From assembly GCA_028284285.1 (NCBI GenBank), contig JANQSA010000055.1:62001-126000 (forward strand): 64,000 nt of DNA. The letters are read 5' to 3'. Position 1 is the stretch's first letter, and each line of letters opens with the position of its first letter. Position numbers and translations under genes: made by a program. This DNA is from Croceivirga sp. Its GTDB lineage: Bacteria; Bacteroidota; Bacteroidia; Flavobacteriales; Flavobacteriaceae. This document shows, piece after piece, positions 18,135-26,570 of the stretch. Below the pieces are notes generated by a model. The model was not told the origin of the DNA. It ran no database searches and saw nothing but the letters and a program-made list of their open reading frames with translations.

Positions 18135-20111
18135 TTAGTCCTGGTTAGCGGTATCCATTAGGTTGAACAATGTGAGTATTTCGATGGGGTCCTGGGTTTT
18201 CTTTAATTTTCGCTCCAACTTTCGGGTTTCTTCCTCCTTAAGCGCCAACATCTTCTGATAGGTGTTTTCTAAAAGCTCCGAGAGTGGCTGGGCATTTTCG
18301 CAATCCAGAGTAGTGGTAATCTGATTGAGCATATAAGGGACAATGACCTTGCGATAGGCATTGGTAATTCGCTTTTTAATGCGCTCATTCATGATGGTGG
18401 CCGTAAAAGGATTCCAAACGGCATCCTGATAGGCTTCTTCAATACCTTGTACTCGCTGCGGCAAGGCCACCACCTGCTTTGCCAGGGTATCCATAGTGCC
18501 CAGGCATTGGAGTAACTGATTGCCAAAATCTGCTTTTTGAGACAGCTCTCTCCGTGAAGAATACTCGGATAGCTGTGCTTCTACCACAGTTTTAATGTTT
18601 TGAACAGCGTTTCTATATACTTCCGGAAGCTCCTGCTCAGCAGACCTCAAAAACCGGTTTATGCTGTCTGATCGGGAAAGCAGTTGTTCTTCCAACCGCA
18701 CGATCTCTTGTTGGCGTTGTTCTCTAACTAGTTTATCGCCTAATGCTCTGTTTATGGCATCCAGGCTCAAGGCGGCGTATTCCGCTAGTTGCCGTAAAGC
18801 CTCAAAGCTATTTTGCTCCCAAACCAATTCCCCATTTTTTGGCCCGTTGTAATTCCGAATAGTGTCCTTCTCCAACCCTGTATTCACCCGTATTGTAGCA
18901 CTTGGTTTCCCACTAGGCCATAAGGCGTTAATCAGCTTATCCCGGGAAACATGGGCAATCACTTCTTGAGAATCGTACCGGACAAGTTGCTCCAATGGCG
19001 TAAGAAACTGTTCTGAAAAAGCTTCAACTACCTGATACAAAAAGTGAGCTTCTTCATCGGACCGTTTTAGAATATTCAGTTGGGTGTTGTCTAAAAGGGA
19101 TGCTCCCAGTTGCTGCGCGTTGTTAAAGTGAACTTTCAGGGTATCTAATTGTCGCCGTTCCAGCGTATCCAGAGGATAATACGGTACTTTGACTTTGAAT
19201 TCCGGTTGAAATTCCGAGGTACCCAGCTGTGATAGGATGTCGTCTATTTTCTGGTAGTATTTGGCGTTTTGCGTCAATAAATCCGCGACGGCACTTTTCG
19301 ATAGGGCAATAGTGTCTTTGGGTACCAGCCATAGTCTTAAGATCTGAAGGTAACGCTCATCCAGAAGGATGATTTTAGCATTTTTCATGGAAGGGTCCAA
19401 TATCCTGAAGCTGCGATCTTTTTCCGGGAATCGTCCTTGTATCTTTGTCAGAACCCCTTCGGAAAACTGCCAGCTTTCGGTAGTTTCAGCGGCCCCCTCG
19501 GAATACAATTCCCAAACGTCGTGAGCTACGCCATCCCTCAAAAACCTTCCTACCAGTGTATTGGAAGTATCCGCAATTTTAAAGCTCTGCTGTGGTATGC
19601 CCTGTTCAAAATTGATTTCACTATCAAACAAGGTTTTTACCACCAAAGAACCTTTTACCTCACTTGTAGTGAACTTCCAATCTCCTTGTGGTTTTCCCAT
19701 TTGTAGCGTTCCTCTGGCATCTGTCTGGATCCCACTAACGTTTAAAGTGTATTGATAGTCCACAACCTGGGTTTGACTATCGGATTGAAATTCCCCAAAC
19801 TGAAAGATCCACGCTCCCTGCGGATACCCCGATCGAAACCCACCGCGAAATACAAATGAGGCATCCCCTTTTTCCAATAAGGCGGCCAGGTTGGAACGCT
19901 GTAGCGAGAACGGACCATCTAGAATAGTATCGCCTTGCGCTAACAAATAATAGTACTCCGCCTCTCCCAGATAGTCTCCTACCTGAAGGGGGCCGGTGTA
20001 CCGTTCTCTTTGTTGGCCTATAAGGACGGCGGAAGACATACAGGCCATTAGTACAAGGAAAAAGGAAAGTCTTCTTATGCTGTTGGTATGCATTACTGTT
20101 TTAAAATCCAT
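18135..20111 (-). CDS. large exported protein of unknown function with YwqK/MORN-like repeats and helical C-terminus
   Basis: A 658-residue protein I do not recognise as a whole. The N-terminus (start 20111, or the ATG at 20093) has a basic segment and a hydrophobic stretch ending at either LMAC, a possible lipobox, or VLIGQ, a Sec site. Residues about 40-230 contain repeated G-x-x-x-G-x-W units (SGYPQGAWIFQFG, MGKPQGDWKFTT, RDGVAHDVWELYS), similar to the MORN-like YwqK repeat. Residues about 240-650 are predicted almost entirely helical, with long charged heptad-like stretches (VREQRQQEIVRLEEQLLSRS). It is the first gene of the operon with the DUF2490 barrel and the MORN protein, so the three may build one envelope complex. 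Confidence 0.7.
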   Translation of the reverse strand: MDFKTVMHTNSIRRLSFFLVLMACMSSAVLIGQQRERYTGPLQVGDYLGEAEYYYLLAQGDTILDGPFSLQRSNLAALLEKGDASFVFRGGFRSGYPQGAWIFQFGEFQSDSQTQVVDYQYTLNVSGIQTDARGTLQMGKPQGDWKFTTSEVKGSLVVKTLFDSEINFEQGIPQQSFKIADTSNTLVGRFLRDGVAHDVWELYSEGAAETTESWQFSEGVLTKIQGRFPEKDRSFRILDPSMKNAKIILLDERYLQILRLWLVPKDTIALSKSAVADLLTQNAKYYQKIDDILSQLGTSEFQPEFKVKVPYYPLDTLERRQLDTLKVHFNNAQQLGASLLDNTQLNILKRSDEEAHFLYQVVEAFSEQFLTPLEQLVRYDSQEVIAHVSRDKLINALWPSGKPSATIRVNTGLEKDTIRNYNGPKNGELVWEQNSFEALRQLAEYAALSLDAINRALGDKLVREQRQQEIVRLEEQLLSRSDSINRFLRSAEQELPEVYRNAVQNIKTVVEAQLSEYSSRRELSQKADFGNQLLQCLGTMDTLAKQVVALPQRVQGIEEAYQDAVWNPFTATIMNERIKKRITNAYRKVIVPYMLNQITTTLDCENAQPLSELLENTYQKMLALKEEETRKLERKLKKTQDPIEILTLFNLMDTANQD

Positions 20112-20324
20112 GAAACAGGTTAACCCGATTTAATTCGAATGAATCGTATTGACAATTCTTTTACGTTAAAGTGGCCGGAATGGATTACGGAATAGTAAAA
20201 TATTTACTTCTACTTTTTTGGAGGGTTGCTGATGCGATACCCCATCATACGACGCGAGGGGTGTTTAGCAAGGTTCCATCGCAGATAGTTGATCCAATTT
20301 TCGCAAACATAAGCACCCAGGTGT

Positions 20325-21524
20325 TTATTCATACCCCGCAACTACAGGTTCACCTGTATAGGTTACTCTGTAGATGGCATCGCCATAGTCATCTGAAATA
20401 AGCATAGAACCGTCCGGCAAGAACAAGATATCCACCGGTCTTCCAAACTGTTCTTGTGTGGCCTCATCCAGCCAACCATCAATAAAGGTTTCGTAACCCA
20501 CCGCTGTATTCCCTTCCAATTGCACCAGGGAAATCCGGTAGCCCACTTTGGAAGAACGGTTCCACGAACCATGCTCTGCAATAAAAGCGTATTCTCTAAA
20601 TTTTTCCGGAAACATTGCGCCATTGTAAAACTTAACCGCGAGGGGCGCAACATGAGCGCCCAAAGATCGTACGGGTGGCACAAAATCCGAACAGGGTCTT
20701 TTATCCCCGAACTCAGGGTCTCTTATTGTATCACCATGGCAATAAGGATATCCAAAATGTTGACCTGCCGCTGTTACTCTATTGAGTTCACAGGGAGGGA
20801 TATCGTCCCCCATCAAATCCCGACCATTGTCCGTAAACCATAACTCCCCAGTACTTGGGTGCCAGGTAAATCCTACCGTATTTCGCACGCCATGCGCGTA
20901 AATCTCACGTTCACTGCCGTCCGGATTCATACGGGTAATACTGGCAAAGATGGCCTCATCACTTTCACATACATTACAGGGCGCACCAACGGGAACGTAA
21001 AGCTTGCCATCCGGGCCAAAGGCAATATATTTATGCCCATGGTGGAATTTATCCGGATAATCGTCATAAATTATTTGCGGACTGGAAAGGTTCTCCAAAT
21101 TTTGCTCAATATCCGGGTATTTTAAGAGGCTATTTATTGTTGCAACGTAAAGTGCACCATTTTTAAATGCTACGCCATTAGGTACTTCCAGTGTAGAATC
21201 CAACACGATTACCCTATCCGCCTTGTAATCCCCATCAGTATCGCTTATTGCATACAATTTGTTTTCCGTCCGGGTTCCTACAAATAAGGTACCCTCATCC
21301 CCCAGGGTCATGGATCTCGCACCATCAAGATCCTCAACATAGGTGTCTATTTGAAATCCGGGAGGAAGCTGTAAACGATGAAGGGGTAAGGTCGATACGG
21401 CAGTTTCCTTTTTTTCCTCTTTTCCCTTAGCTTCTTTCTCTTTTGGTTTACACGAAAAGGTCAAAACAAGTAGTAAAGTGAGTAGCACTGAAGTGTTGTG
21501 GCCCTTCCTTCCCCTAAGATTCAT
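20325..21524 (-). CDS. lipoprotein, PQQ-dependent sugar (sorbosone) dehydrogenase family
   Basis: A 399-residue lipoprotein: the signal peptide ends at LTFSC (Cys25), followed by a Lys/Glu-rich linker and a six-bladed propeller. Family signatures include GFQIDTYVEDLDGARSM, DVPNGVAFKNGALYVA-type blades (here EVPNGVAFKNG), GHKYIAFGPDGKLYVPVGAPCN and FTDNGRDLMGDDIPPCELN, with the conserved Cys-containing NVCESDE segment, matching L-sorbosone/soluble glucose dehydrogenase-type PQQ enzymes. No PQQ synthesis genes are in the window, so the organism would depend on scavenged PQQ or the protein may have another role. The 213 bp upstream of its neighbour's start (20112-20324) contain nothing I can name. 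Confidence 0.82.
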   Translation of the reverse strand: MNLRGRKGHNTSVLLTLLLVLTFSCKPKEKEAKGKEEKKETAVSTLPLHRLQLPPGFQIDTYVEDLDGARSMTLGDEGTLFVGTRTENKLYAISDTDGDYKADRVIVLDSTLEVPNGVAFKNGALYVATINSLLKYPDIEQNLENLSSPQIIYDDYPDKFHHGHKYIAFGPDGKLYVPVGAPCNVCESDEAIFASITRMNPDGSEREIYAHGVRNTVGFTWHPSTGELWFTDNGRDLMGDDIPPCELNRVTAAGQHFGYPYCHGDTIRDPEFGDKRPCSDFVPPVRSLGAHVAPLAVKFYNGAMFPEKFREYAFIAEHGSWNRSSKVGYRISLVQLEGNTAVGYETFIDGWLDEATQEQFGRPVDILFLPDGSMLISDDYGDAIYRVTYTGEPVVAGYE

Positions 21525-21588
21525 GATAACAGCTTTTGCTCCTAAAGTACAATTTTAGGAACAAACATTTGACGGTAAAGGACAAAGG

Positions 21589-21918
21589 CTAGCAATTTTT
21601 GGCTTCCAAAATATAGGAAGCCATATCATTCTCCAATTGATGGAAACGCAGTAGAAGCGTATCTATTTTCTTTTCAGCGCTTTCGAAAATCAGGCTGCGA
21701 TGTTGAATTTCATCAAACAAAACCATTTGATCTTGTGCTAATTCGTCCAATCCACTTCGCAAATCCCTTAACCGGATGAAACATTCATAGTTTCTAGGTT
21801 CATATTTATAGGAATTCAATTTTCTCGCCAAACGCAACACCCATTTATGATTGCGTTCCAGCCGAATGACCAGTTGGTCAAAATCTTTTACTACAGAATT
21901 AGACACAACAAACTGCAT
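21589..21918 (-). CDS. small helical protein of unknown function
   Basis: A 109-residue all-helical, charged protein with no signal peptide, beginning at the ATG at 21918 and ending with YILEAKNC. The heptad-like pattern (FDEIQHRSLIFESAEKKIDT) suggests a coiled-coil dimer. It is not recognised. The upstream region is AT-rich and shared divergently with the HPF-like gene at 22111, so it may be expressed with stress or growth-phase functions, but this is context only. Confidence 0.6.
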   Translation of the reverse strand: MQFVVSNSVVKDFDQLVIRLERNHKWVLRLARKLNSYKYEPRNYECFIRLRDLRSGLDELAQDQMVLFDEIQHRSLIFESAEKKIDTLLLRFHQLENDMASYILEAKNC

Positions 21919-22021
21919 TTAACAAAAATTTTTGTTTAATGTAAAAATCCAAGCTAAAAATACGAATAATCTGATATAATATTTCCTGACAACTGTCATG
22001 TTTTTAAATTTTAACATCCCG

Positions 22022-22029
22022 TACTTTTG
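22022..22029 (+). promoter_or_regulatory. putative -7 element of the HPF-like gene promoter
   Basis: TACTTTTG matches TAnnTTTG exactly, 81 bp before the ATG at 22111. No clear TTG is seen at -33. Confidence 0.35.
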
Positions 22030-22110
22030 TTTTTAGTATTTTATAACAATCTGATCTTAGGTATTTTACCGTATTTTTTTTAAGATTGGTCACAGTAAAA
22101 CTTTTGATAC

Positions 22111-22413
22111 ATGGATGTAACTTTTGAATACGACGGAATTCAATCCAGCAACCGCCTGGAAATGATGATTTTAGAAAAGTTAAACAAACTTGAGGCCAAA
22201 TATGACTTTATAGTACGGGCCAGAGTATTTCTCAAAACCTCAAATACAAGTTCGCCCGAAACCGGAAAAATTTGTAAAATTCAGCTAAGTGTTCCGGGGC
22301 CTCTTCTTTTTGCAGAGTCCAATCTTTCCGGCTTTGAGGCCGCAATCTCTGAAACCATTAATGATTTGGATCGCCAATTAGTGAAGAAAAAAGAAAAGAT
22401 GAAAGCCCATTAA
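22111..22413 (+). CDS. HPF/RaiA-family ribosome-associated protein, short form
   Basis: A 100-residue protein with the beta-alpha-beta-beta-beta-alpha order of hibernation-promoting factor: VTFEYDGIQSSNRLEMMILEKLNKLEAKYDFIVRARVF split across the first helix and strands, a PETGKICKIQLSVPGP strand pair and a final helix ending in KKKEKMKAH, which supplies the basic ribosome-binding tail. It would bind the 30S decoding region and inhibit or preserve ribosomes in stationary phase. It lacks the C-terminal dimerisation domain of long HPF. A strong hairpin follows 61 bp downstream. Confidence 0.85.
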   Translation: MDVTFEYDGIQSSNRLEMMILEKLNKLEAKYDFIVRARVFLKTSNTSSPETGKICKIQLSVPGPLLFAESNLSGFEAAISETINDLDRQLVKKKEKMKAH

Positions 22414-22740
22414 GGGGTTAACTTTTTGACCATAGCGAAAAGCGCTAATCAAACGACCTTCTAGTCGAACAACCAAAGCAATGCCTTGCTGGCATTGCTT
22501 TTGTGTTTCCGGGGGTTACCCCTGGAGGCATTGCCTTTTGTCTGACAAAAACTCTTTTCCAAAACTTCTGCCTTAATCAACAGCACCCTACCGGCTACTA
22601 CATCGCATAGCGAAAAAGCACCTAAAAGATCCATAAGTACCAGGATTTTAAAACCTGTTTCCAATAGCCCTATAAGTGCCAAAACCCAATACCAAGGCTC
22701 CGGATCCCTACAGTAAGCACTATTGTTTACATTTGGATAT
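22414..22740. other. 327-bp intergenic stretch with hairpins and short repeats
   Basis: Between the HPF-like stop and the acyl carrier protein stop (minus strand) I see three inverted repeats (TAGCG/CGCTA near 22435, the strong hairpin at 22475-22501, GGGG-GTTA-CCCC near 22512), two copies of GGCATTGC(C)TTTTGT at 22491 and 22527, and two copies of ATAGCGAAAA(A)GC at about 22431 and 22607. A minus-strand 73-codon frame at 22461-22682 exists but is not supported by anything else. No tRNA was recognised. Confidence 0.5.
22475..22502 (+). terminator. terminator-like hairpin after the HPF-like gene
   Basis: AAAGCAATGCC (22475-22485), loop TTGCT, and the exact complement GGCATTGCTTT (22491-22501): an 11-bp perfect stem running into a short T-run. 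It probably ends HPF transcription and may also limit transcription coming from the converging polyketide operon. Confidence 0.65.
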
Positions 22741-23007
22741 TTACGCTTCCTTTTCTTTGATCTTACGTTCTACAATGGCCATAGCATCCTGAACGGTCTG
22801 CATGCCATCCATGTCTTCATTCTCCAACATGATATCAAAAGCATCCTCTACATCCAGTACAATATCTACCAGGTTAGCTGAGTTAATATTCAATTCTTGT
22901 GTAAAGTTACTATCCAATTGAATGTTAGTAACTGATACATCTTCAGGCAAATAATTCACTATTATTTCCTTTAGTTTTGGATAAATCTCTCCGTTTTCTT
23001 TTTTCAT
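22741..23007 (-). CDS. acyl carrier protein of the type III PKS operon
   Basis: An 88-residue helical acidic protein of ACP size. The phosphopantetheine serine is Ser43 in LNINSANLVDIVLDVEDAF; the usual DSL tripeptide is changed to NSA, while the helix II pattern (LVDIVLDVED) is kept. It would carry acyl intermediates for the ketosynthase directly upstream, whose stop is 3 bp from this start. It is the last gene of the seven-gene operon; a different ACP outside this window must serve housekeeping fatty acid synthesis. Confidence 0.88.
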   Translation of the reverse strand: MKKENGEIYPKLKEIIVNYLPEDVSVTNIQLDSNFTQELNINSANLVDIVLDVEDAFDIMLENEDMDGMQTVQDAMAIVERKIKEKEA

Positions 23008-23010
23008 AGC

Positions 23011-24282
23011 TTAAGCGGAATACGCCTTAAAAATAACACAGGCGTTGACATCACCAAAACCAAAACTGGCTTTTGCGATAACCTTTGGTGTAAAAGGGAT
23101 GGTTTGTTGAAGAATTTTAGAGGGGTGCGCCCAATTTAGGATATCCGGATGGATCACCTTGCAATTCAATGTGCCAAACAAACGTCTTTTTTTGAATTGC
23201 AGCACGGTTCCAACACATTCAATACTACCTGATGCAGCCAGGCAATGCCCTATATGACCTTTAAAGCTATTGACATACGGAAAATCTTCCGAAGAGCGAT
23301 TGAGTGCCTTGGCCCAGTTTTCAATTTCGATTGGGTCGCCCTGAGTCGCCGTAAGATGGCCATTAACCGCATCCACCACATCTGAGGTAATCCCTGAAAT
23401 GGCAATAGCCTGTTGAATACATCGTTGCACACCCTCTTTGTTGGCGGCAGTCATACTGCCTCCCTGACGTTGTCCTCCGCTGTTGACAAATCCTCCCAGT
23501 ACTTCGCAATAAATTGGGGCTCCTCTGGCTATTGCACTATTCAAAGATTCCAACACCAAGGCTCCTGCACCACTGCCGGGAACAAAACCGGAGGCGGTAG
23601 CACTCATAGGTTGACTTGCTTTTTCCGGTTCCATGTTAAATTTTCGGGGCAGGATGCGCATAGCATCAAAACCTCCCCAAACATAAGGGCCACTATCGCT
23701 ACAACTCCCTACCAGTATTCGGGTAGCTTTGCCGGAAGCGATACGATCAAAGCCCATGATCAATGCCTCTGTACCCGTGCTGCACGCAGAAGAATTGGTG
23801 GTAACCTGATTTCCAACCCCCAACTTTCCCCCTAAAAAAGCGCTAATACCGCTGGCCATAGTTTGCGCTACCGCAGTACTTCCCAAACGCCTTACCTCGC
23901 CTCTGTCTACCTGGTAGATAGCTTCCCGAAACTTATCCACCCCCAAAACACCGGTTCCGAAAACAATACCACTGTTCCAATCCGGTTCCTCTTCACGCGC
24001 TTCCAAACCAGCATCCGTCCAGGCATCTACACCGGCGATTACGCCATATATTAACCCATTGGCATTTAGTCCTTTACGCTCAACTTTGGTGAAGTATTCA
24101 TTTAAGTCTAAACTTTGAATGTTCGGACTTCCTGCAATTTGGCATGAAAAATTTAAATCTTCTAATTGTTTGTGGAAAGTAATACCCGATTTACCTTTTG
24201 AAAGCGCATCGGAAAAAGTGGATACCCCTGTACCGTTGGGTGCACACACGCCTAAACCGGTTACTACCACCCTATTGTTCAT
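23011..24282 (-). CDS. beta-ketoacyl-ACP synthase (KAS II-like) of the type III PKS operon
   Basis: A 423-residue thiolase-fold condensing enzyme. The full Cys-His-His triad is readable: Cys167 in NSSACSTGTEAL, His309 in NGHLTATQGD, and His346 in KGHIGHCLAASG with the supporting Lys341. The motif spacing matches FabF-type decarboxylating condensing enzymes, so it should extend ACP-bound acyl chains with malonyl units. It diverges from canonical FabF around NAHGTST, which here reads NGHLTAT. It lies between the dehydratase (1-bp gap) and the ACP (3-bp gap), forming a minimal chain-building set for the lipid starter of the polyketide synthase. Confidence 0.9.
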   Translation of the reverse strand: MNNRVVVTGLGVCAPNGTGVSTFSDALSKGKSGITFHKQLEDLNFSCQIAGSPNIQSLDLNEYFTKVERKGLNANGLIYGVIAGVDAWTDAGLEAREEEPDWNSGIVFGTGVLGVDKFREAIYQVDRGEVRRLGSTAVAQTMASGISAFLGGKLGVGNQVTTNSSACSTGTEALIMGFDRIASGKATRILVGSCSDSGPYVWGGFDAMRILPRKFNMEPEKASQPMSATASGFVPGSGAGALVLESLNSAIARGAPIYCEVLGGFVNSGGQRQGGSMTAANKEGVQRCIQQAIAISGITSDVVDAVNGHLTATQGDPIEIENWAKALNRSSEDFPYVNSFKGHIGHCLAASGSIECVGTVLQFKKRRLFGTLNCKVIHPDILNWAHPSKILQQTIPFTPKVIAKASFGFGDVNACVIFKAYSA

Positions 24283-24283
24283 A

Positions 24284-24718
24284 CTATGATGCTTTTAGCA
24301 TTCCTGAGATCCGGCCTTTACACACTAACTCGTCTTTGCTATTCATCATCCGGACCGCACATTTTAATTTTTGAAACCGAAAATAGATTTTCCTGGAGAT
24401 AACCGTTACCGTCTCCTCCGGATATACCGCTTGTAGAAACTCCATTTCTGTGCTCGTGAGGGCAATGGTTGGATTTGCCAGGGTAGTTTCTTTCATCAGG
24501 TATATTCCCAGACACACCAGGCCAATCTGTGCACAGCATTCCGTAAGTAAAACCCCTGGCGTAACCGGAAACGCTTTAAAATGCCCCTGGTAGAACTCGG
24601 AAGTAGACCGAAAGGTATATTTTCCCACTACGCCATCATCCGTAATCTCTTCCAGCTTATCTACAAAGAGAAAGGGCTGTGTATAAGGCAACTGGAGTAC
24701 GATTTGTTCTTTTGTCAT
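24284..24718 (-). CDS. FabZ-like 3-hydroxyacyl-ACP dehydratase (hotdog fold)
   Basis: A 144-residue single hotdog domain. Catalytic residues are in place: His46 in QGHFKAFPVTPGVLL (FabZ consensus GHFPxxPVMPG) and Glu60 in LTECCAQIG. It should remove water from 3-hydroxyacyl-ACP made by the ketosynthase and a ketoreductase. Its start codon overlaps the stop of the upstream SDR gene (shared base 24718), and the ketosynthase begins one base after its stop. No separate ketoreductase is encoded in the operon, so that step may be borrowed from housekeeping FabG or performed by the SDR. Confidence 0.88.
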   Translation of the reverse strand: MTKEQIVLQLPYTQPFLFVDKLEEITDDGVVGKYTFRSTSEFYQGHFKAFPVTPGVLLTECCAQIGLVCLGIYLMKETTLANPTIALTSTEMEFLQAVYPEETVTVISRKIYFRFQKLKCAVRMMNSKDELVCKGRISGMLKAS

Positions 24719-25509
24719 TAGCGTAAACTTTCCCCTCCATCGACTTTTATGACCGTCCCGTTAATCCATTTGGCCTCGGGCCGGGTAAGCAAATAGACTG
24801 TATTCGCTACATCCTCCGGGAGGGTAAGTCGTCCGTAGGGATTTCGTTTCAACGTTTCCGCTATTAAGTGTTTATAGCCGGGAATTTTGCGGAACGATGG
24901 GGTATCTGTAACACCCGCTTGAATACAATTCGCTTTAAGCCCTATTGGTGCAAATTCCAAGGCAATACTTCTGACCATCGCTTCCAAGCCGGCTTTTGCG
25001 GTGGAAACAGCAGCGTAATTGGGCCATGCCTTGCTACTTCCTTCACTGGTGAAGGCAATTATCCGGGCATCCCTGGCAAACAACTCTTGTACTACCAACT
25101 GTTGCGTCCATTCGTACAAACTGGTCGCCATGGCACCTATGGTTATCTCAAAATCAGTACGATCCAGAACACTATCTCCTGTGGAATACATAGGTTTTAA
25201 ATTTCCTTTGGCAATACTGTGTAGCAACACCTTAATCCTTCCCAAGCCAAAATGGCCTTTAAGCTCAGCAGTAATTTCTTTTTGTCTTTCTTTATGGGTA
25301 GCATCACTGTTGAAGGATATCAAATCGCTTCCCATTTGTCGGATGGCTTTAAACGCATCCTCAATACTTTCCAGACCTGCTCTCCTATCCCGGTGCACAA
25401 TACAAAGATCAAAACCCTCATTCGCAAGTTTTCGGGCCGAGGCTAATCCTAAACCACTGCTACCTCCCAAAATTAACGCCACCGGTCTTTTTGCTTGCAT
25501 TACTGCCAT
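24718..25509 (-). CDS. short-chain dehydrogenase, enoyl-ACP-reductase-like
   Basis: A 263-residue NAD(P)-dependent Rossmann protein. The nucleotide loop is GGSSGLGLA (residues 15-23). The active-site tyrosine and lysine are Tyr165 and Lys172, spaced Y-x6-K as in FabI/FabL enoyl reductases rather than Y-x3-K of ketoreductases; LLHSIAKGN also resembles the FabI HSIA motif, and the C-terminus ends INGTVIKVDGG. It probably reduces 2-enoyl-ACP in the dedicated chain-building pathway of this operon. Its N-terminus overlaps the end of the type III PKS gene by 10 bp. Confidence 0.85.
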   Translation of the reverse strand: MAVMQAKRPVALILGGSSGLGLASARKLANEGFDLCIVHRDRRAGLESIEDAFKAIRQMGSDLISFNSDATHKERQKEITAELKGHFGLGRIKVLLHSIAKGNLKPMYSTGDSVLDRTDFEITIGAMATSLYEWTQQLVVQELFARDARIIAFTSEGSSKAWPNYAAVSTAKAGLEAMVRSIALEFAPIGLKANCIQAGVTDTPSFRKIPGYKHLIAETLKRNPYGRLTLPEDVANTVYLLTRPEAKWINGTVIKVDGGESLR

Positions 25510-26558
25510 TCAATTAAAACGCGCTGTGCGGAGAATCCCGGTCCAAAACTCAGCATAAGCCCTTGTTCTCCCGAAGCAATTGTGCGGTTTAAAAAACGCT
25601 CCAAAACATAGAGCACGGTAGCACTACTCATGTTGCCAAATTTTTGCAATACCTGCCGGGTATCGTCAATATTTTTCCCCATCTGACCAAACAAATGTTC
25701 GACGGTTTGGATGATTTTTTTACCGCCCGGATGAAAAATAAAATGATTTACTTTCTCCATGGTAGAATCCAGACCGGTTAAAAAGGGTTGGGTTAGTTTT
25801 GGAAAGTGATCCGCGATCATTTTAGGCACATCGGGGTCCAGTATCATTTTTAAACCGGTATTGGTTAAATCAAACCCCATCAGGTGGGTTGCGTTAAAGA
25901 AATGATACATCCCCTCTCCTACTATTGTAGGCCCGTTGTCCGTAGTTTTTGAAGAAAGCAGCACACAAGCCGCACCATCTCCGAAAAGTGCTGCACTAAC
26001 CATATTAGCCATTGAAAAATCATTGAGTTGAAAAGTGGCCGTTGGACTTTCCACCGCAATAACTGCTGCCCGTTTTTCCGGGTTGGCTCGTAAAAAGTTG
26101 GCGGCATAAATAATTCCGGAAACACCGGCAGCACACCCCATTTCCGTAACGGGAAGACGCACCACATCCTGCTTGAGTCCCAATTCGTTTACCAAATAGG
26201 CATCCAACGAAGGAATCATAATACCGGTGCAGCTTACGGTGATGATATAATCCAGACTATCACTTTGCCAATTCTCTTGCTCCAAAGCCGATTGCAGGGC
26301 ATTACGGCCTAATTGTTTTACCCCACGGACATAGCTTTCATTTTTGGCTTCAAAGGAAGTCGCCGTAAACACTTCCTCAATGGACATGATCCCAAATCGT
26401 TTCTCCACCCCAGAGGCTTCAAAGATCTTTATGACCTTTCTACGATAGCGTTCTTCCTGTCCGAAGAGCCAGGCATCCACATAAGGGATGATCTCTTCCG
26501 TAGTCCTGCTATAAGGAGGAAGTGCTTTCGCAACACTAACAATTTTTGCTGTTGTCAT
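25500..26558 (-). CDS. type III polyketide synthase (chalcone/stilbene synthase-like)
   Basis: A 352-residue homodimeric condensing enzyme. The catalytic triad of the family is intact: Cys142 in TEMGCAAGVSG, His276 in FHPGGKKI and Asn309 in FGNMSSATV; the GFGPG-type loop near the C-terminus reads SFGPGFSA. Type III PKSs extend acyl-CoA or acyl-ACP starters with malonyl-CoA and cyclise to resorcinols, pyrones or phloroglucinols. Since the gene sits in one operon with ACP, ketosynthase, dehydratase and enoyl reductase on one side and a methyltransferase and flavoprotein on the other, I infer a fatty-acyl starter and a methylated, oxidised alkyl-aromatic product. Specificity of ring closure cannot be read from sequence by eye. 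Confidence 0.93.
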   Translation of the reverse strand: MTTAKIVSVAKALPPYSRTTEEIIPYVDAWLFGQEERYRRKVIKIFEASGVEKRFGIMSIEEVFTATSFEAKNESYVRGVKQLGRNALQSALEQENWQSDSLDYIITVSCTGIMIPSLDAYLVNELGLKQDVVRLPVTEMGCAAGVSGIIYAANFLRANPEKRAAVIAVESPTATFQLNDFSMANMVSAALFGDGAACVLLSSKTTDNGPTIVGEGMYHFFNATHLMGFDLTNTGLKMILDPDVPKMIADHFPKLTQPFLTGLDSTMEKVNHFIFHPGGKKIIQTVEHLFGQMGKNIDDTRQVLQKFGNMSSATVLYVLERFLNRTIASGEQGLMLSFGPGFSAQRVLIEWQ

Positions 26559-26570
26559 ATACCTAATTTA

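Noticed and set aside
22461-22682. 73-codon minus-strand frame after the ACP gene
   Set aside because: It spans hairpins and repeats, has no recognisable motif, and its composition looks non-coding.
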